From: Celoporthe dispersa
Taxonomy: Eukaryota; Ascomycota; Sordariomycetes; Diaporthales; Cryphonectriaceae
DNA: 64,000 nucleotides
NCBI GenBank assembly: GCA_016584495.1
Contig: WAID01000003.1
Span: 868,001-932,000 of the forward strand
Direction of reading: 5' to 3'
Each line of letters starts with the position of its first letter. The first letter of the stretch is position 1. The position numbers and the translations under genes were made by a program. The notes under the pieces are model-generated. The model did not search any database, was not told the DNA's origin, and saw only the letters and a list, made by a program, of their open reading frames with translations. Below are positions 12,319-25,350 of the stretch, one piece after another.

Positions 12319-15300
12319 ATGGGGTCCACAACCAAGACTGTTCTCCTGGTGGGAGATCAGAACGATCCGTTTGTGCAGGGAATCGACTACCTGTACAAGC
12401 AGGCCGAGACACAGCCATGGCTGGCGTCTTTCCTTGCGGACAACGTGGCCATCCTCAAGGAGCAGATGACCCACTGGGAGTCGACGCTCCGGGATACCAT
12501 GGGCGTCTTCCACACCTTCCAGGAGCTTGCGGACAAGTACCGGACCAAGCCGGACCCGGTGGGCATGTCACACGGCATGTTGGTGTTTATCATGCGACAG
12601 GCACTTCTCCTGCAGTGAGTTTCTGGTTGTAGCTATAAACTAGGGTTCTTGTTTTCCTGCTGACACGAGAGTCTTCAGGTGTGTCAAGAGGGAGCCGAGC
12701 CTGGTCCACGATGCCGAGACGATACCAATCTGTGGTGGTCTCCTCAACACGGCCGCTCTGGAGGTGGCCCAAGACTTTGACTCCCTCTATGAGGCCAGTC
12801 TGGAGATGACGAGGGTTCTCTGCCGGATGGAGGTGTTTTCCTACTACCGGTCAAGGGCCACCGAGATCTCGACGGCCAACTGGGGGTGGACGCTGGTGGG
12901 CATCACGGCCGACAAGCTCAAGACCGCCCTCGACAACTTCCAGCGGAGCATGGTGAGTCTTTTTCTTCTTCTTTTGCTACCTATACAACAATTTTTTTTT
13001 GTTTTTTTTTGGGATCAGCCTTCATTAACACTAGAACAATCAACAGGGCATACCAGAGGTCAAGAAAGTGCGCGTGGCCGTCATCGGGCAGGGCTGGAGC
13101 ACCATCATCGGGCCGCCCTCGGTCCTGGAAAAGGTCCTCAAGCAGTGCCCTGCGGTCAAGAACCTCACCAAGCAGGAGATGGCCGTTCACGCCCTGCACC
13201 ACTCCCTCAGCCTGACGGATGCGGAGCTCGACGGCGTCGTGGGCGACTCCCCGCTCCTGGACCTCCCCGTGGGCGGCGGCACGTGGCGCTCTGTGGTGCG
13301 CGCGGCCTGCGACTCGATCCTCTGCAGGCCCTTCAACATCGTGGACGAGGTCAAGAGCCGCGCCGCCCTGATCAGCTCCTCCTCGGTCGACCTGAACGTC
13401 ATCGGCGTGAGCCCGCACGACAAGTTCGTGGCCGACCAGCTCAAGGCGGCCGGGAAGGACGTCACCGTCCGCTACGAGCACAACGTGCCCGCCACCATCC
13501 CCATGTCGCCCTCGGTCGAGTCGGGCAAGGTGGCCATCGTGGGCCTGGCCGGGCGCGCGCCCAGCGCCGAGGACCTCTCCGACTTCTGGCGCATCGTCAT
13601 CACGGGCCAGGACGTGCACAAGGAGATCCCGTCGGACCGGTGGGACATCAACGAGTTCTTCAGCCCCACGCACAAGGGCAAGTGTACCACCAACGCGCGC
13701 CACGGCTGCTTCATCGACCGGCCCGGCGCCTTTGACGCCCGCTTCTTCAACATCTCGCAGCGCGAGGCCCTCCTCATGGAGCCCTGCCACCGCCTGTGGC
13801 TCATGTGCGTGTACGAGGCCCTCGAGATGTCCGGCTACAGCGCCGGCCGCACCCGGGTTACCGACCCCAACCGCATCGGTGCCTTCTTCGGCCAGAGCGT
13901 CGACGACTGGCGCGCCAACAGCCACCAGCTGGGCTGTGACGCCTACAACATGCAGGGCATGCAGAAGGCCTTTGGCCCGGGCCGCGTCAACTTCCACTTC
14001 AAGTGGGAGGGCCCGACGTACCAGGTCGACAGCGCCTGCGCCTCGTCCGCCTCGGCCATCACCATGGCCTGCCACCAGCTGCTGGCCCGCGAGTGCGATA
14101 TGGCCGTCGCCGGCGGCAGCACCGTCATGAGCTCGCCGCACACCTTCTCCGCGCTGTCCAGGGCGGGCGTCCTGAGCACCACGGGCAACTGCAAGACCTA
14201 CCGCGACGACGCCGACGGGTACTGCCGCGGCGACTTCTCGGGCTGTGTGGTGCTCAAGCGCCTCGAGGACGCCGTGGCCGCCAACGACAACGTCCTGGCC
14301 GTCATCGCCGCCTCGGGCCGCAACCACGCCGGCAACGCCCCCTCCATCACCACCTCGGACGCGGGCGCGCAGGAGAGGCTGTTCCGCCAGGTCCTCCGCA
14401 AGGCCCAGGTAACGCCCGAGGAGGTCAACTACGTCGAGATGCACGGCACGGGCACGCAGGTGGGCGACCTGGCCGAGATGACCGCCGTGGCCAACACCTT
14501 TCGGCGTGCCAAGAACGACAAGGAGCCCCTCCGCGTCGGTGCCGTCAAGGCCAACGTGGGCCACACCGAGGCCGCCGCCGGCATCGCCTCCCTGCTCAAG
14601 TGTGTGCTGTCCCTGCAGGAGGAGTTCCTCCCACCCGTGGCCAACATGCCGCACAAGCTCAACCCCAAGTTCCCGGACCTCAAGGCCCTCAAGATCGAGA
14701 TCCCCAGCCAGCGCGCCGAGTTCAAGTACTCGCCCGACAAGAGGCGCCGCATCATCCTCAACAACTTTGACGCCTCGGGCGGCAACTCGTGTCTCCTGAT
14801 CGAGGACCACCCGCGGCCCCTTGAGAAGGACGCCGACGTGCGGAGCTGCCACACCATCACGCTGTCGGCCAAGAGCGCCCTCTCGCACACGGAGAACAAG
14901 AAGCGCCTCCTCAACTTCCTGCGCGCCAGCATGGACGACCACCGCGTCGAGGACCTCGCCTATGCCCTCACGGCCCGCAGGATTCACTACCCCATCCGCA
15001 CGGCCTTCTCAGCCACGTCCATCAAGGAGGTCGTCAGCAAGCTGGATGCCGACCTCAAGGCCGAGGCCAAGGCGGACAAGACGACGCCGCCGCCTGTGAT
15101 CTTCATGTTCACCGGCCAGGGCTCGCACTACGCGGGCATGGGTGCCGAGCTGTACCAGACCTCGCCCGCGTTCCGCAACATCATGGACCTGTCCGTGTCC
15201 ATCTGCCGCCAGAACAACTTCCCAGAGTTCCTGGACATCATCACCGACCCGGAGGTCGACATGGCCACCAAGGACACGGCCCAGACCCAGCTGGCCGTCG

Positions 15301-18300
15301 TGGCCCTCGAGATCGCCCTGGCCGCGTTCTGGCGGGCCGCGGGCGTCGAGCCTGCTGCCGTCATGGGCCACTCCCTGGGCGAGTACGCGGCGCTGCACGT
15401 GTCCGGCGTGCTCTCCCCTGACCGACGTGCTCTTCCTGGTCGGCAAGAGGGCCCAGCTGGTCCTGGAGAGGTGCGTCCCCGGTGCGTGCTCCATGCTCAG
15501 CGTGTTTGCGCCCCTGGACAGGGTCGAGGAGTACGTCGGGAAGCTGTCGAGCTGCGAGGTGGCCTGCCTCAACAGCCCCAAGGCCACCGTGGTCTCGGGC
15601 ACGGCCGACGAGATTGCCATGCTCAAGGCCGGCCTGGAGAAGGCCGAGGGCGGTCCCATCCGCGCCAAGGAGCTGTCTGTCCCCTACGGCTTCCACTCTG
15701 TGCAGGTGGACCCGGTCCTCGACGACTTTGCCGCCCTGGCCCGCGGTGTCGTCTACTCCGCGCCCAAGATCCCTCTCGTCTCCACCCTGGCTGCTGAGAT
15801 CGTTGACAAGCCCGGCATGATCGCCGAGATGTACCTGATGCGCCAGACCCGCGAGAAGGTCAACTATGCCGGCGCCCTGGCTGCCGCGGCCGACAAGTTC
15901 AAGAACCCGGTCTACCTCGAGGTCGGCCCCAGCCGCGTCCTGGGCACCTTCGCCCAGGCTACCCTCGGCGTGCCCCTCGAGCGCATCGCCTCGACCCTCG
16001 AGGGCGCCAAGGAGACGTCGTGGACCGGCGTGTCCAGGTCCCTGGCCACGCTGTACAAGGCTGGCGTCGACATCGACTGGGTGGCCGTCCACGAGCCCGC
16101 CGTCACCAGAAACCAGGTGAAGCACATCTCGTCGCTTCCCTCGTACAACTGGGACCTCAAGGAATACTGGATCAAGTGGACGGAGCCCAGGGAGGCCCCC
16201 AAGCCCGCCGCCGCCGCCGCCGCTGCACCGGCCGCCCCTGCGCCGGCTGCCGTGGTCGAGAGGCCCATATCTGCCGTCCTCACTACGTGGTCAAGAAGAC
16301 ACTGTCGCCCAAGGTCCAGGTCACCTTCCGGAGCAGTGCTGCGGACCCGGCGCTCAAGGCTGCCATCCTGGGTCACCGGCTGCGCGAGGTCCCCGTCTGC
16401 CCCGGCGGCGTCTTCTGCGAGATGGGCATGGAGGGCGCCCAGTACACCCTCGAGGCCCTGGGCCGGAAGAATGTCGACCTGGCCCTGCTCACGCCCTCGT
16501 TCAACCGGCCCTTCAGCATGCCCACGGGCGAGTCGACGGCCGAGATCCTCACCACCATCACCATGCCGACGGACAAGACCCTCATGGCCACATTCAAGGT
16601 GTCGAACGGGCCCATGTCCTTCGACCTGGGCAGCTGCAAGTTCCAGGTGGTGGACAACAAGAAGCTGCAGGGCGACTGGGACAAGACGTCCTACTTTGTC
16701 CAGGCCCGCATGAGCGACATCATCCGCGCCGCCAAGGAGGGCGACGGCCACCGCTTCAAGCCGTCCATCTTCTACAGCCTCTTCAGCAACACCGTCAAGT
16801 ACGCGGGTCCTTATATGGGCCTGCAGGAGGCCTACATCTCGCCCGACTTCAGCGAGGCCGCCGCCGAGGTGGTCCTCCAGCAGGACCCGGCCGACCCCAA
16901 CACAAAGTCCAGCCCCTACTGGTCCGACAGCCTGGTGCACCTGGCCGGGTTCGTGGCCAACGTCAACCCCGCGCGGCCCGAGGGCAAGATGTTCATGATG
17001 GGCGGCTTCGACAAGAGCGAGCAGACGGCGCCCCTGGCCGCGGGCAGCAAGTACTTCTCGTACGTGCGCGTGACCAAGAACGAGGGCGAGAGCTTCATCT
17101 GCGACGTCTTCGTGTTCGACGTCAAGGCCGGCAGCAGGCTCATCATGCAGTGCTCCAACCTGCACTTCCACCAGGTCGACTACGCCACCCTGGAGAGGGC
17201 CCTGGGCAAGAAGCCTGCTGCGGCGGCTGCTGGTGGTGCCGGACCTGTCTCTGCTCCCAAGACGGCTGCCCCCAAGGCCAAGGCTGCTTCTGCTCCTGCG
17301 CCTGTCAAGAAGGCGGCGGCGGCCAAGAAGCCCAAGAAGGTGGCCAGCAAGAAGAAGGCTGCTGCTGCCGCTCCTGGTGGACAGGTCAGCGTGCTCGAGA
17401 CGCTCCTGGGTGCCATCTCCTCCGAGACGGGCACGGACATGTCCGAGCTGACGGACGATGCCGTCCTGGGCGAGATCGGTATCGACTCCATCATGGCGAT
17501 CCAGATCTCTGCCGCGGTCAAGGGCGCCACGGGCTACGACATCTCTGCCACCTGGGGTCTCGAGTACCCGACTATCGGGGCCCTCCGCGAGGAGTTCAAG
17601 GACGTGTATGGCGAGCCTGGCGAGAACGACGGTGACGAGGAGGCAGAGAACGAGGAGGACGAAGAAGAGGAGGAGGAGGAAGACTACGAGGTGGTGGCGG
17701 CCGACGAGGAGTATGACGACCCTGTCGAGCAGGACATTGAGTCCCTCGACGATGACGGTGCAGTCGCCCCCAAGGCCTCCTCTGCCGGGTCCCAGAACGT
17801 CCTCGAGACCTTCCTGCAGGCCATCGCCAGCGAGACGGGCACCTCCATGGACGAGCTGGCCGACGACGCGGTGCTGACCGAGCTGGGTGTCGACTCCATC
17901 ATGGCCATCCAGATCTGTGCCACCCTCAAGAACGAGACAGGCGTCGAGATTCCCCCGACCTTTGTGTTCGAGTACCCGACCATTGGTGACCTCCGCCAGG
18001 AGTTTGCCAACGTCGAGGGCGTAGCAGGGCCGTCTTCTTCTGTCGGGTCTTCCTCTGGCCGCTCGTCCCCTGTGCAGGACGACACGGACGTCACGGATGC
18101 CGAGGAGCCTGCTGCTGCTGTTGTCAGCGCTCCTCCTGCTCCTGTGGCCGAGAAGAAGAAGGTCGTCGCGGCCCCTCCCGCCGCCCCCAAGCCTGCCCCC
18201 GTGCCAGCACCAGCAGCAGCGCCTGTGGTGGCCAAGAAGGCCGCCCGGCCCCGGCCGTCGCCAAGAAGACGCCGGCCAAGAAGGCTCCTGTCTCCGTGGC

Positions 18301-19537
18301 GGCCAAGCTGCCCATGGACCCGGCGTCGCTGGTCAAGGACATGTCGGTGTTCAAGTTCGAGGAGGAGGACCCCGAGACCATCGACTACGCCACGATCCCC
18401 AAGGCCAAGATCGTGCTGATGCAGGGCAAGCCGACGTCCAAGGAGACGCCGCTGTTCCTGATCCCCGACGGGTCGGGCACGGCGGCCACGTACATCCACC
18501 TGCCGCAGTTCAGCTCGGGGCTGCCGGTGTACGCCATCGAGTCCCCCTTCCTGCGGTGCCCGGGCAAGCTGTCGCGCAAGACAGGCATCCCGGGGCTGGC
18601 GGGCCTCGTGGTGGAGGCCATCATCAAGGCGCGGCCGCAGGGCCCGTACCTGATCGGCGGGTACAGCGGGGGCGCGACCATCAGCTACGAGGTGGCCCGG
18701 CAGCTGGCCAAGACGGGCCGCAGGCTGCAGGGCCTGCTGCTGATCGACATGTGCTGCCCGCGGTCCATGGTCGACACCATCGACAGCGTCCCCGAGCAGG
18801 GCCTGGCCGTGCTCATGCGGCTGTCGCCGCCGGACAAGCGGTCCTTCTGGACCAGCAGCATGGCCTCGCAGTTTGCCCAGCAGCACCAGCGGCAGATTGT
18901 GCGCGCCGTGTGCCACTACGACCCGGAGCCCATGGCCGAGGCCGACAGGCCCGAGAGGGTGTGCATCATCTGGGGCCGGCGGGGCCTCGTGGAGCGGGCC
19001 AAGTCGGACCAGAAGGTGCTGGGCATGATGGCCATGCTCAACGTCCGCACCGAGTCGGGCGAGAACTTTATGATGGACCCCAGCCTGGGGCCCGTCGCCT
19101 GGGCCGTCCCCAGCAAGAAGGAGGGCGACCTGGGCCCCAACGGCTGGGACAAGTTTGTCGGTGACAAGATGAAGATTTTGGTCGCCGAGGCAGACCACCT
19201 GTCCATGCCGGTGCCCCCAGATGTGAGTAGTATTCTTTCCTCCTCTTTCTCCTTTCCCTCCTTCCTCTCTTTCTTGTTTGTGTCCACCCCTTCCAGTATA
19301 AAAGCAGACCAGTATTCGTCTTGCTCGTCTTGCTCGTCTTGTCCGTCTTGTCCTCTTGTCCCTCCTCTTTTATTTTCTCCTCTTTCTCCTTTTTATTTCC
19401 TCCCTTTTCTTTTAATTTCCTCCTCTTTACTTTTGCGTACACCCCCAGTATAAAAGCTGACCATCTTGTTTCTTTAGGTTGCGGAGCTGCACCGCTGCAT
19501 CGGGGAGGCCCTGCCTTATCTGAACGGGGAGGAGTAG
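12319..19537 (+). CDS. Non-reducing polyketide synthase (SAT-KS-AT-PT-ACP-ACP-TE)
   Basis: Makes an aromatic polyketide from a loaded starter chain. Exons: 12319-12614, 12679-12952, 13047-19222, 19478-19537; about 2,268 residues. The start is the first ATG, and an in-frame GTG at 12292 is not used. SAT: PICGGLL near residue 116, keeping the catalytic Cys. KS: DSACASS near 519, MHGTGT, and VGHTEAAAG. AT: GHSLGEYAALH near 964. PT: GHRLREVPVCP near 1298 and DSLVHLAGF near 1483, the His and Asp of the product template domain. ACPs: GIDSIMAIQ near 1669 and GVDSIMAIQ near 1807, joined by a very acidic linker. TE: GYSGG near 2063 and the ADHLSM His near 2240. Lys/Ala-rich linkers flank the ACP pair. 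There is no methyltransferase or reductase release domain. Single-base shifts at about 15415 (extra), 16277 (missing) and 18244 (missing) correct to an exact frame. Confidence 0.95.
19223..19477 (+). repeat. Last intron of the non-reducing PKS with an internal duplication
   Basis: This 255 bp GT-AG intron separates the thioesterase from its last 19 codons. A CT-rich block ending in CCAGTATAAAAGC-GACCA occurs twice, near 19285-19312 and 19443-19464. Short degenerate TCTTG(C/T)CCG-type units lie between the copies. The first copy contains a possible earlier CAG acceptor. Confidence 0.7.
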
Positions 19538-21288
19538 GTCGGGAGGTGTCTGTAGGGAGACTTGTTGTATAGGGGGTGTCGACTGATAAATAAGTCTTGA
19601 GGTGTCTATGGGGAGACTGGCCTGCATAGGATCATCAAGCAGGGTCGAGGGCGAGGAGGTGGGGGTGGAGGAGGAGGCTGTTGTGATGCTGTCGATGTGC
19701 AATGTGTCTCGAGGTTTTCTTTTTGTCTTTCTTTTTTTGGATCTGTCTCCTAGAAACATGGTTGTCAGCCTGTGTTGTCTCCCCCAAGACTTGTTCAGAA
19801 TGTTCTCTTCTTCTTCTACTACTTCTCTTTCTGTCATGCTTGTATAGTATTCTGGCGAAAAATGGTCATGGACTGCACAATAGAATTTTCTTGGCTCCTG
19901 CCTGAGCTTCCTCAGTGAACCCCCAAAAACCCCCCCAACAGCAGCACGTGGCCCAGGGCTGATTTTCAGAACCCAGGGATCAAATTTTCAAACACGCAGG
20001 GCTAACTTCAGCACACAGGGTTGATTTTTTCCCCTCTCTTTTCTTTCTCTCTTTCTAGCACACAGGGTTGATAGAAACCCAGATGTCCTGTCATTATTAC
20101 TGGTATGCCCTGATGGTATAAAGCCCGTGTCTGGTTGTTGAGAATCCTCCAGGCGCGCCCCCTCTGCCTCCCTCGCTCGCCCACCACAACACTCTCCACA
20201 GCCCCTGACCAGCTCGACGTACCACCCGCCTCTCCTCCCACAGCGCCGCCCCGTGGTCTCTGCCATCCAAAGGCCGGAAAGACGACAGACATGGTCCCCA
20301 GGAACCTCCCCGAGAGAGGGCAGCAACACTCTGTCCCGCGGCAACGGCCTGTTCCCCCTCTCCCCCCTCCCCCTCCCCGTCGATCACTCCGACTAGATCA
20401 TGGAATGACCGGGTCTACCGGCATGCGGAGGATGTCGTGGCGAGAGGCTTTTCGAGCCGGGACGGTGGTCGTTCGGCGCACCTTTGGGGGGAACCACACG
20501 CCGCGGTGTTGTGTCGTATGCTGCCGGCAGAATCTTTTGTCTCGCGGACAACCTGGGCAGCTACAAGGTAGACGAGGCACGTGTGGACATCTCTCTCTCC
20601 AAGGCCAAGGGACCGGCCAGTCAGCAGCAGATGATGTGAATAATGCAAGGCATGTGCAGGCTGTGGCCCGGCCGTTTTTCTTGGCCATGCTCCTGCTGGG
20701 GTGGGACGCTTTTCCGGGCTCAACAAACAGAACACGTCGCCCGATGTAGCAAAAACACCGCAGTAGTCTGAACATGCTGGGGAAGTGATTCATCACGACA
20801 GGGGTTTGTGCTGGCAGAAGGCGATGCCGAGGTGCTGGTCCCCCATTCACAAGCGAGCACCAGCACAAGTTACCTTCACCGTTCCCCCTCCCCCCTCCCC
20901 TCCCCCCTTTCCTCCTCTCCAGGTTCTAGGCCGCAGGTCAACAAGAGAGTAGGTCACCACCCAGCTGCACCCGACCCTGTCAGGATAATTGGCAGACAAG
21001 CCTTCTCTGCACGGGAAGGGTCCTGTCTACCTTTCCTACTTCTCTCTGCCTGCAACGGAGGCGGGAGGGAGGAAGGGAGTGTTACTAGGTGCTACACCCG
21101 GGGGCCCACGCGCGGTTCGTCCGCCTGCATTTTGCGCTCTCCCAGAGGAAGGGCTGGTGATGCCATCACATCTGTAGTGTTCTGTCCATGCCTCTCCCTC
21201 TCCCTCCCTCCCTCCGCCCCCCCCCCCCACCCACAAACTCGCCTCGGGGGACGTATGTATGGAGGGGGGAGGGGGATTCTCCTCTTGA
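19538..21288. other. Intergenic with short degenerate repeats
   Basis: The region lies downstream of the non-reducing synthase. Between 19970 and 20085 the motif ACACAGGGTTGAT and close variants occur about four times. Small ORFs are present on both strands, but none has a recognisable domain. No gene is supported. Confidence 0.5.
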
Positions 21289-22504
21289 TCAGTGAAAACG
21301 TGTTACCTGCTGCACCTCCACCTCACCGCTCTCCCCGAGGTGAAAAAGCTGTACATCTCCACCTTGGGACAACCGCTGGCGTTGTGCCCGGGTGACCCGA
21401 GACAAGGTCGGCCTGGAGGAGGGGCGAGGGCGAGGGGCGGTTTCTCTGCCCGGCAGCCGGTGCTCCTTGAGTCTGCGGCGGCCTGAAGATGTCGTCTGGC
21501 CGGCGCCGGTCTGTGGTCTCGCCTGGTGAGTACTGCTCCTGGTTCGACCACTGCTACTGCCCGATGCCACGCCTGCCGGTGACCGGTGTGTGTCTGTGTT
21601 GGCAGCACCTGTCTTTTTCCTTTTGCTGCTGCCTGGGCGGCCCTGGCCGTAGTCTTCCTCCTCCTCGTCCCCCTCCTCCCAGTCTCGTTTCCTCCTGTGT
21701 ACTGCTCCTGCTACCGCTGCCCTCTGTGGCGATGATCTCCCCGGATCTCCTCCGGCCTGCGGGGTGAGCGCCTCTTGGAGCCGCCGACTGCTGCGCCTCG
21801 GGCTACTGTCCTGCGGTCTCCTCTCCTGGACCCTGCCGGAGGAGGGACGTATGGGCGTCCACGGTGTGCCCACGCCGGTCTGAACCCGGCTTGTTCGCTG
21901 TGGCCCGTCTCTCGCGCGTCATCATGGCCCTCGGCCCGGCAGACGGCAGCGGTGCTGGAGCAGCCGGCGTGGGGGAGGAGGAGGAGGAGGAGGAGGAGGA
22001 GTACTCGTCGGCCGTGACAAAAGCCGGCGTTGCTGATCTGGTCGGTACCTCGGGGCGGTGGGAAGGGGCCGCGATGGGTTCCGGGGCCGGGGCATGGTCG
22101 GGGGGCAGGAAGCTGGTGACGAGGCCGACGACGGAGTCGAAGGAGACAAAGTCGTGCAGGTGCATCAGGTGCGGGTAGCGGTCGCCGGACCAGTCCGGGT
22201 GCCGGAGGAGGTCGGACAGGGCCCTGAGGAACACGCCCTTGAGCTCCTCGTGCCGCATGTCCCGCCGCTCGCGGAGCATCCTGAAGAGCTCGTCGCGGTC
22301 CCGGGCCACGGTGCTGACGTAGCTGACGTCGTGCCAGAAGTGGACGGTGGTGAGCAGCGGGAGCGTGGTGGTGTTGAACTGGGGCGCGAGGACGGTGAAG
22401 ATGTCGTCCCGCTCCATGCCGAACTCCTCGGCGGGCCAGTCCGAATTGGAGAAGCCGTTGTCCAGGTCCTCGATCCGGTAGTCGAGGAACTCGTGCCAGT
22501 CCAT
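21289..22504 (-). CDS. Uncharacterised fungal protein, probably one gene in two frames
   Basis: I do not recognise the family. The first frame starts at the ATG at 22504 and runs to 21803. Its first ~135 residues look folded and are rich in Asp, Phe, Trp and Leu (DWHEFLDYRIEDLDNG at the start). A Ser run and a Pro/Ala-rich tail follow. A second minus-strand frame overlaps it from about 21873 and runs to 21289. That frame encodes a basic, Ser/Gly/Arg-rich tail with an acidic patch and a nuclear-signal-like SKRKK. No good splice pair joins the two, so a single-base indel near 21810-21880, as seen elsewhere in this window, is the simplest link. Joined, the product would be about 420 residues. 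It lies upstream of two kinase genes on the same strand. Confidence 0.5.
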
Positions 22505-23129
22505 CGACAGAGCGAGGTGACGGCCGGGGGCACTGTGGTGTGTGTTTCTGGGTCTGTGTGCAAGGGGCCGTGGGGGGGGGGAGGGGGGAATGCGCCGGAT
22601 GAACAGACTGTCAAGAGATACCCATGGGCACTAGCCCTCGTAGCCCACTGCTTCGTTCCTCCGCAGCAGGTGCCAAAACCCAAACACTTTTTTGTATTAT
22701 TGCTAATTAAGTAAACATTATGCTTTGAAGTTGGTAGCTTGTATGAGAAGAAGCTTTCGAGATGTGAGATGTTTAAGGCCGCATGGGGTTTTGGGCACCC
22801 ACTGCGGGGAGACGAGCTCGATAGGCTGACCTTGGGGGGGGGAGGGGGCGGGGCACAGCACAGTGTGCCGTCCTTCTTGTTTTGGTCTTTTTTCCCCTCC
22901 CGGTTGTGCGATCACCGCAGTCGGTACTTAATTAGACATGGCAGCAGCACTACATGATATATTGAACCGATTGAATTGGTTTTTCCCCTTCTTTCCTCCC
23001 TTTTTACTCTCAATTTTTTTAATTTTAGTTTTCTCTTCACATCTGGTAGACCAACCATGACCTTAGCCTGGCACTGCACCTGAAAAAAGAAGAAGAAAAA
23101 AAAACAACCCCCCCCCCAAAACCACGTCA
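22505..23129. other. Intergenic, low complexity
   Basis: Contains G runs, an AT-rich stretch near 22690-23040 and no coding signal. It separates two minus-strand genes. Confidence 0.55.
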
Positions 23130-25350
23130 CTACCCTGGCTGCCCCGCCCGCCCGCCCATCTCCTCTGCCAGCTCCCGCGCGCTGATCCGCCCGGCCCTGC
23201 CCGCCAGCATCCTGCCCACCAGCCTCCGGAGCTTCACCTCTCTGCTGCTTGCCCCGGGCGCAGGCAGCGGATCCTGCAGCCCGTCTCCTATCCCGCTCAC
23301 CATCCCGTGCCACGCTGCTCGGGCGGCCACCGCGCTTGATACCCCTATAGAGGCATCGTAGATAGCCCACGCGAGCTCCCGCTCGGGGAGGGTCAGCTTG
23401 CCCATCACATAGAGCATCACGACGCCTAACGAATAGATATCGCCCAGGATCATCCTGTCCCTGTGCTTGTCATCAGGATCCTTATACCACGGCGACCCGC
23501 CTGTCTGGTTGAGGTTCTCGTCGACAGAGTGGCCGAGCCCAAAGTCGATCAGTGTGGCCCCGTCCTCCCTGCTGTACAGGATGTTCAGCGCCTTGATGTC
23601 GCCGTGGATGATGCCCTTGTCCTCCAGGTACCTGAGCGCGCTGGCGATATCCGCACAGATAGCGTAGGCGTCGTCGAGGTTGCCCTTGAAGGAGCCCGCC
23701 CTTGTCGACCTGGACTCGCGCTGGTGGCACCACTGGGGGCTGCCCAGGTCGTGGGCATGCCGCTGCTCCACCGCGAGCACCAGGAGGCGGGCGTCGTAGG
23801 CGACCAGGCTGGCGATGCGTTCCTGTGAGACAAGAGCAGCAGGTTAGCCAGCAGCGCCAGGGCGTGGTGGGGATCGTCAGCAGGGGGGGTTTAGGGGGGT
23901 TTTGGGGGGCGCGGTGGGTGGGGGGGGGGGGCGGGGGGCGGCTTGGTCCTGTAGGCAGCAGGCACTCACATGATTCAGGCCGTGGTGCACCCTGACCTCC
24001 CTCGTCCAGCGCCGTACCGCATCCCGGACCGCGTTCACGTCGCCCGACACAGACTTGTGCATCTTGACCACGACGAGATAGGACCGCGCCGCCCTGCACA
24101 GCTCCGCCCTGAAGATCACCCCGTGCGGCCTGTCCACGGACCAGGTGCCGAGCCGCCGGATGGAGCACTCGACCTCGCCCGTCGCGCTGTCGACCACCAT
24201 GAGCGTGTGGCCCGCGGGCATCCCGAAGCCCGCCAGGCTGTCCACCGCCCCCGCCTGCACCCGCCGCACCACAGCCCTACCCGTCTCGACCAGGTGCAGG
24301 TCAGGGTCCAGGCCCCTCCCGCGCGGGTGCCTGGCGGAGACGCGTGCCGTCTTGGAGCGGGCCGACCCGGCCTCCTCCGCTGCCCTCTTGTTCGTCTCTA
24401 CCCGCAGGAGCAGGTGGTAGCGGCAGGGCCGGAGCTGGAGCCGCAGGGAGGTGCCGCGGCCCCGGAGCACCCAGCAGCCCGGGTCAATCGCCGCACATCC
24501 CCCAGGCCGTATGCTCCTGCTGCTGCCGCCGCCGCCCGCGAGGCCGAGGGGCGCGGGCGAGCTGTTGACCACGAGCGCCTGGTCCCGCCACGGGACGAAC
24601 ACGACGGCGATGCGGATCCCGCCGGCGTCGACCGTGCACTCGGCCTGGGCGTGGCTGTGCGCCGCACCCAACACCCTGAACGGCCGGGCCTTCGTGTCGG
24701 CCAGGAAGGAGGGCTGCCGCCTGCCCTCCCCCGCGGGCTGCTGGTCCGCCGTGAGCTGCTCGAACAGGACCCGCAGCCCGGGCAGCACCTCCAGCTGCGG
24801 CCCCGCCACGCCGTCGTCGCCGTCGTCCTCCCCTAGGCCCCGGGCGAGCGCCGATGATGGGGACGAGGACGAGGACGAGGACGAGGCTTCCTCTGCCGGG
24901 CCCGGGCTGCTGCTGCCGCCAGGGATCTCCGCGAGGGACGAGTAGAACTGCTGCTGCGGCTCCGACCCCAGCTCCTCCTCCTCCTCCTCCTGGTCCTGGT
25001 CCTGGTCCGGGGGCAGGGTCGAGACGGACGATAGGTGGGCCCCCCCGGCGGCGGACCCAGCTGCCGTGGCGGGCGTCGAGGGCCATTCCCCAGACAGCAT
25101 GGACCAGTCGAGAGGCACCAGGGGCGGCTCGTGAGGCGGCCCAAAGGAGACGCGGCCGGGGCGTCCCAGCGCGCGCCCGAGGCGCTCCACGATGGTCTGG
25201 TTCACCCTGTGGTACAGAGGAGGACAGGCCAGCTCGAGTGTCCGCCGGTTGGACACGCAGTACGCCCAGAACGCCCTCTGGTGGCGGCTCCGGTCCTGCC
25301 GCAGCTCGGCAGGGGGAGGCACGGCCGCCGGGGCTCACCTCGTCAGACAT
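23130..25350 (-). CDS. Protein kinase with an FHA-like N-terminal region
   Basis: Predicted protein kinase of about 676 residues. Exons: 25350-25339, 25295-23970, 23822-23130. The last intron (23969-23823) has a GTGAGT donor, a GCTAAC branch and a CAG acceptor. The first intron would be only 43 bp. An extra C in the CCCCC run near 25314 would equally explain the frame change and would remove that intron. The N-terminal half has acidic/Ser runs, followed by a beta-rich segment (ALVVNSSPAPLGL ... CWVLRGRGTSL) like the FHA-type domain of some fungal kinases. The kinase part shows VVVKMHK, a helix C Glu in TREVRVHHGLNH, HGDIKALNILY and LIDFGLG. HRD is replaced by HGD, so it is a non-RD kinase, and the glycine-rich loop is poor. 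Activity is therefore uncertain. Substrate unknown. Confidence 0.8.

Noticed and set aside
12981..14987. 668-codon minus-strand ORF opposite the non-reducing synthase
   Set aside because: It overlaps SAT and KS coding sequence and has shadow composition and no domain.
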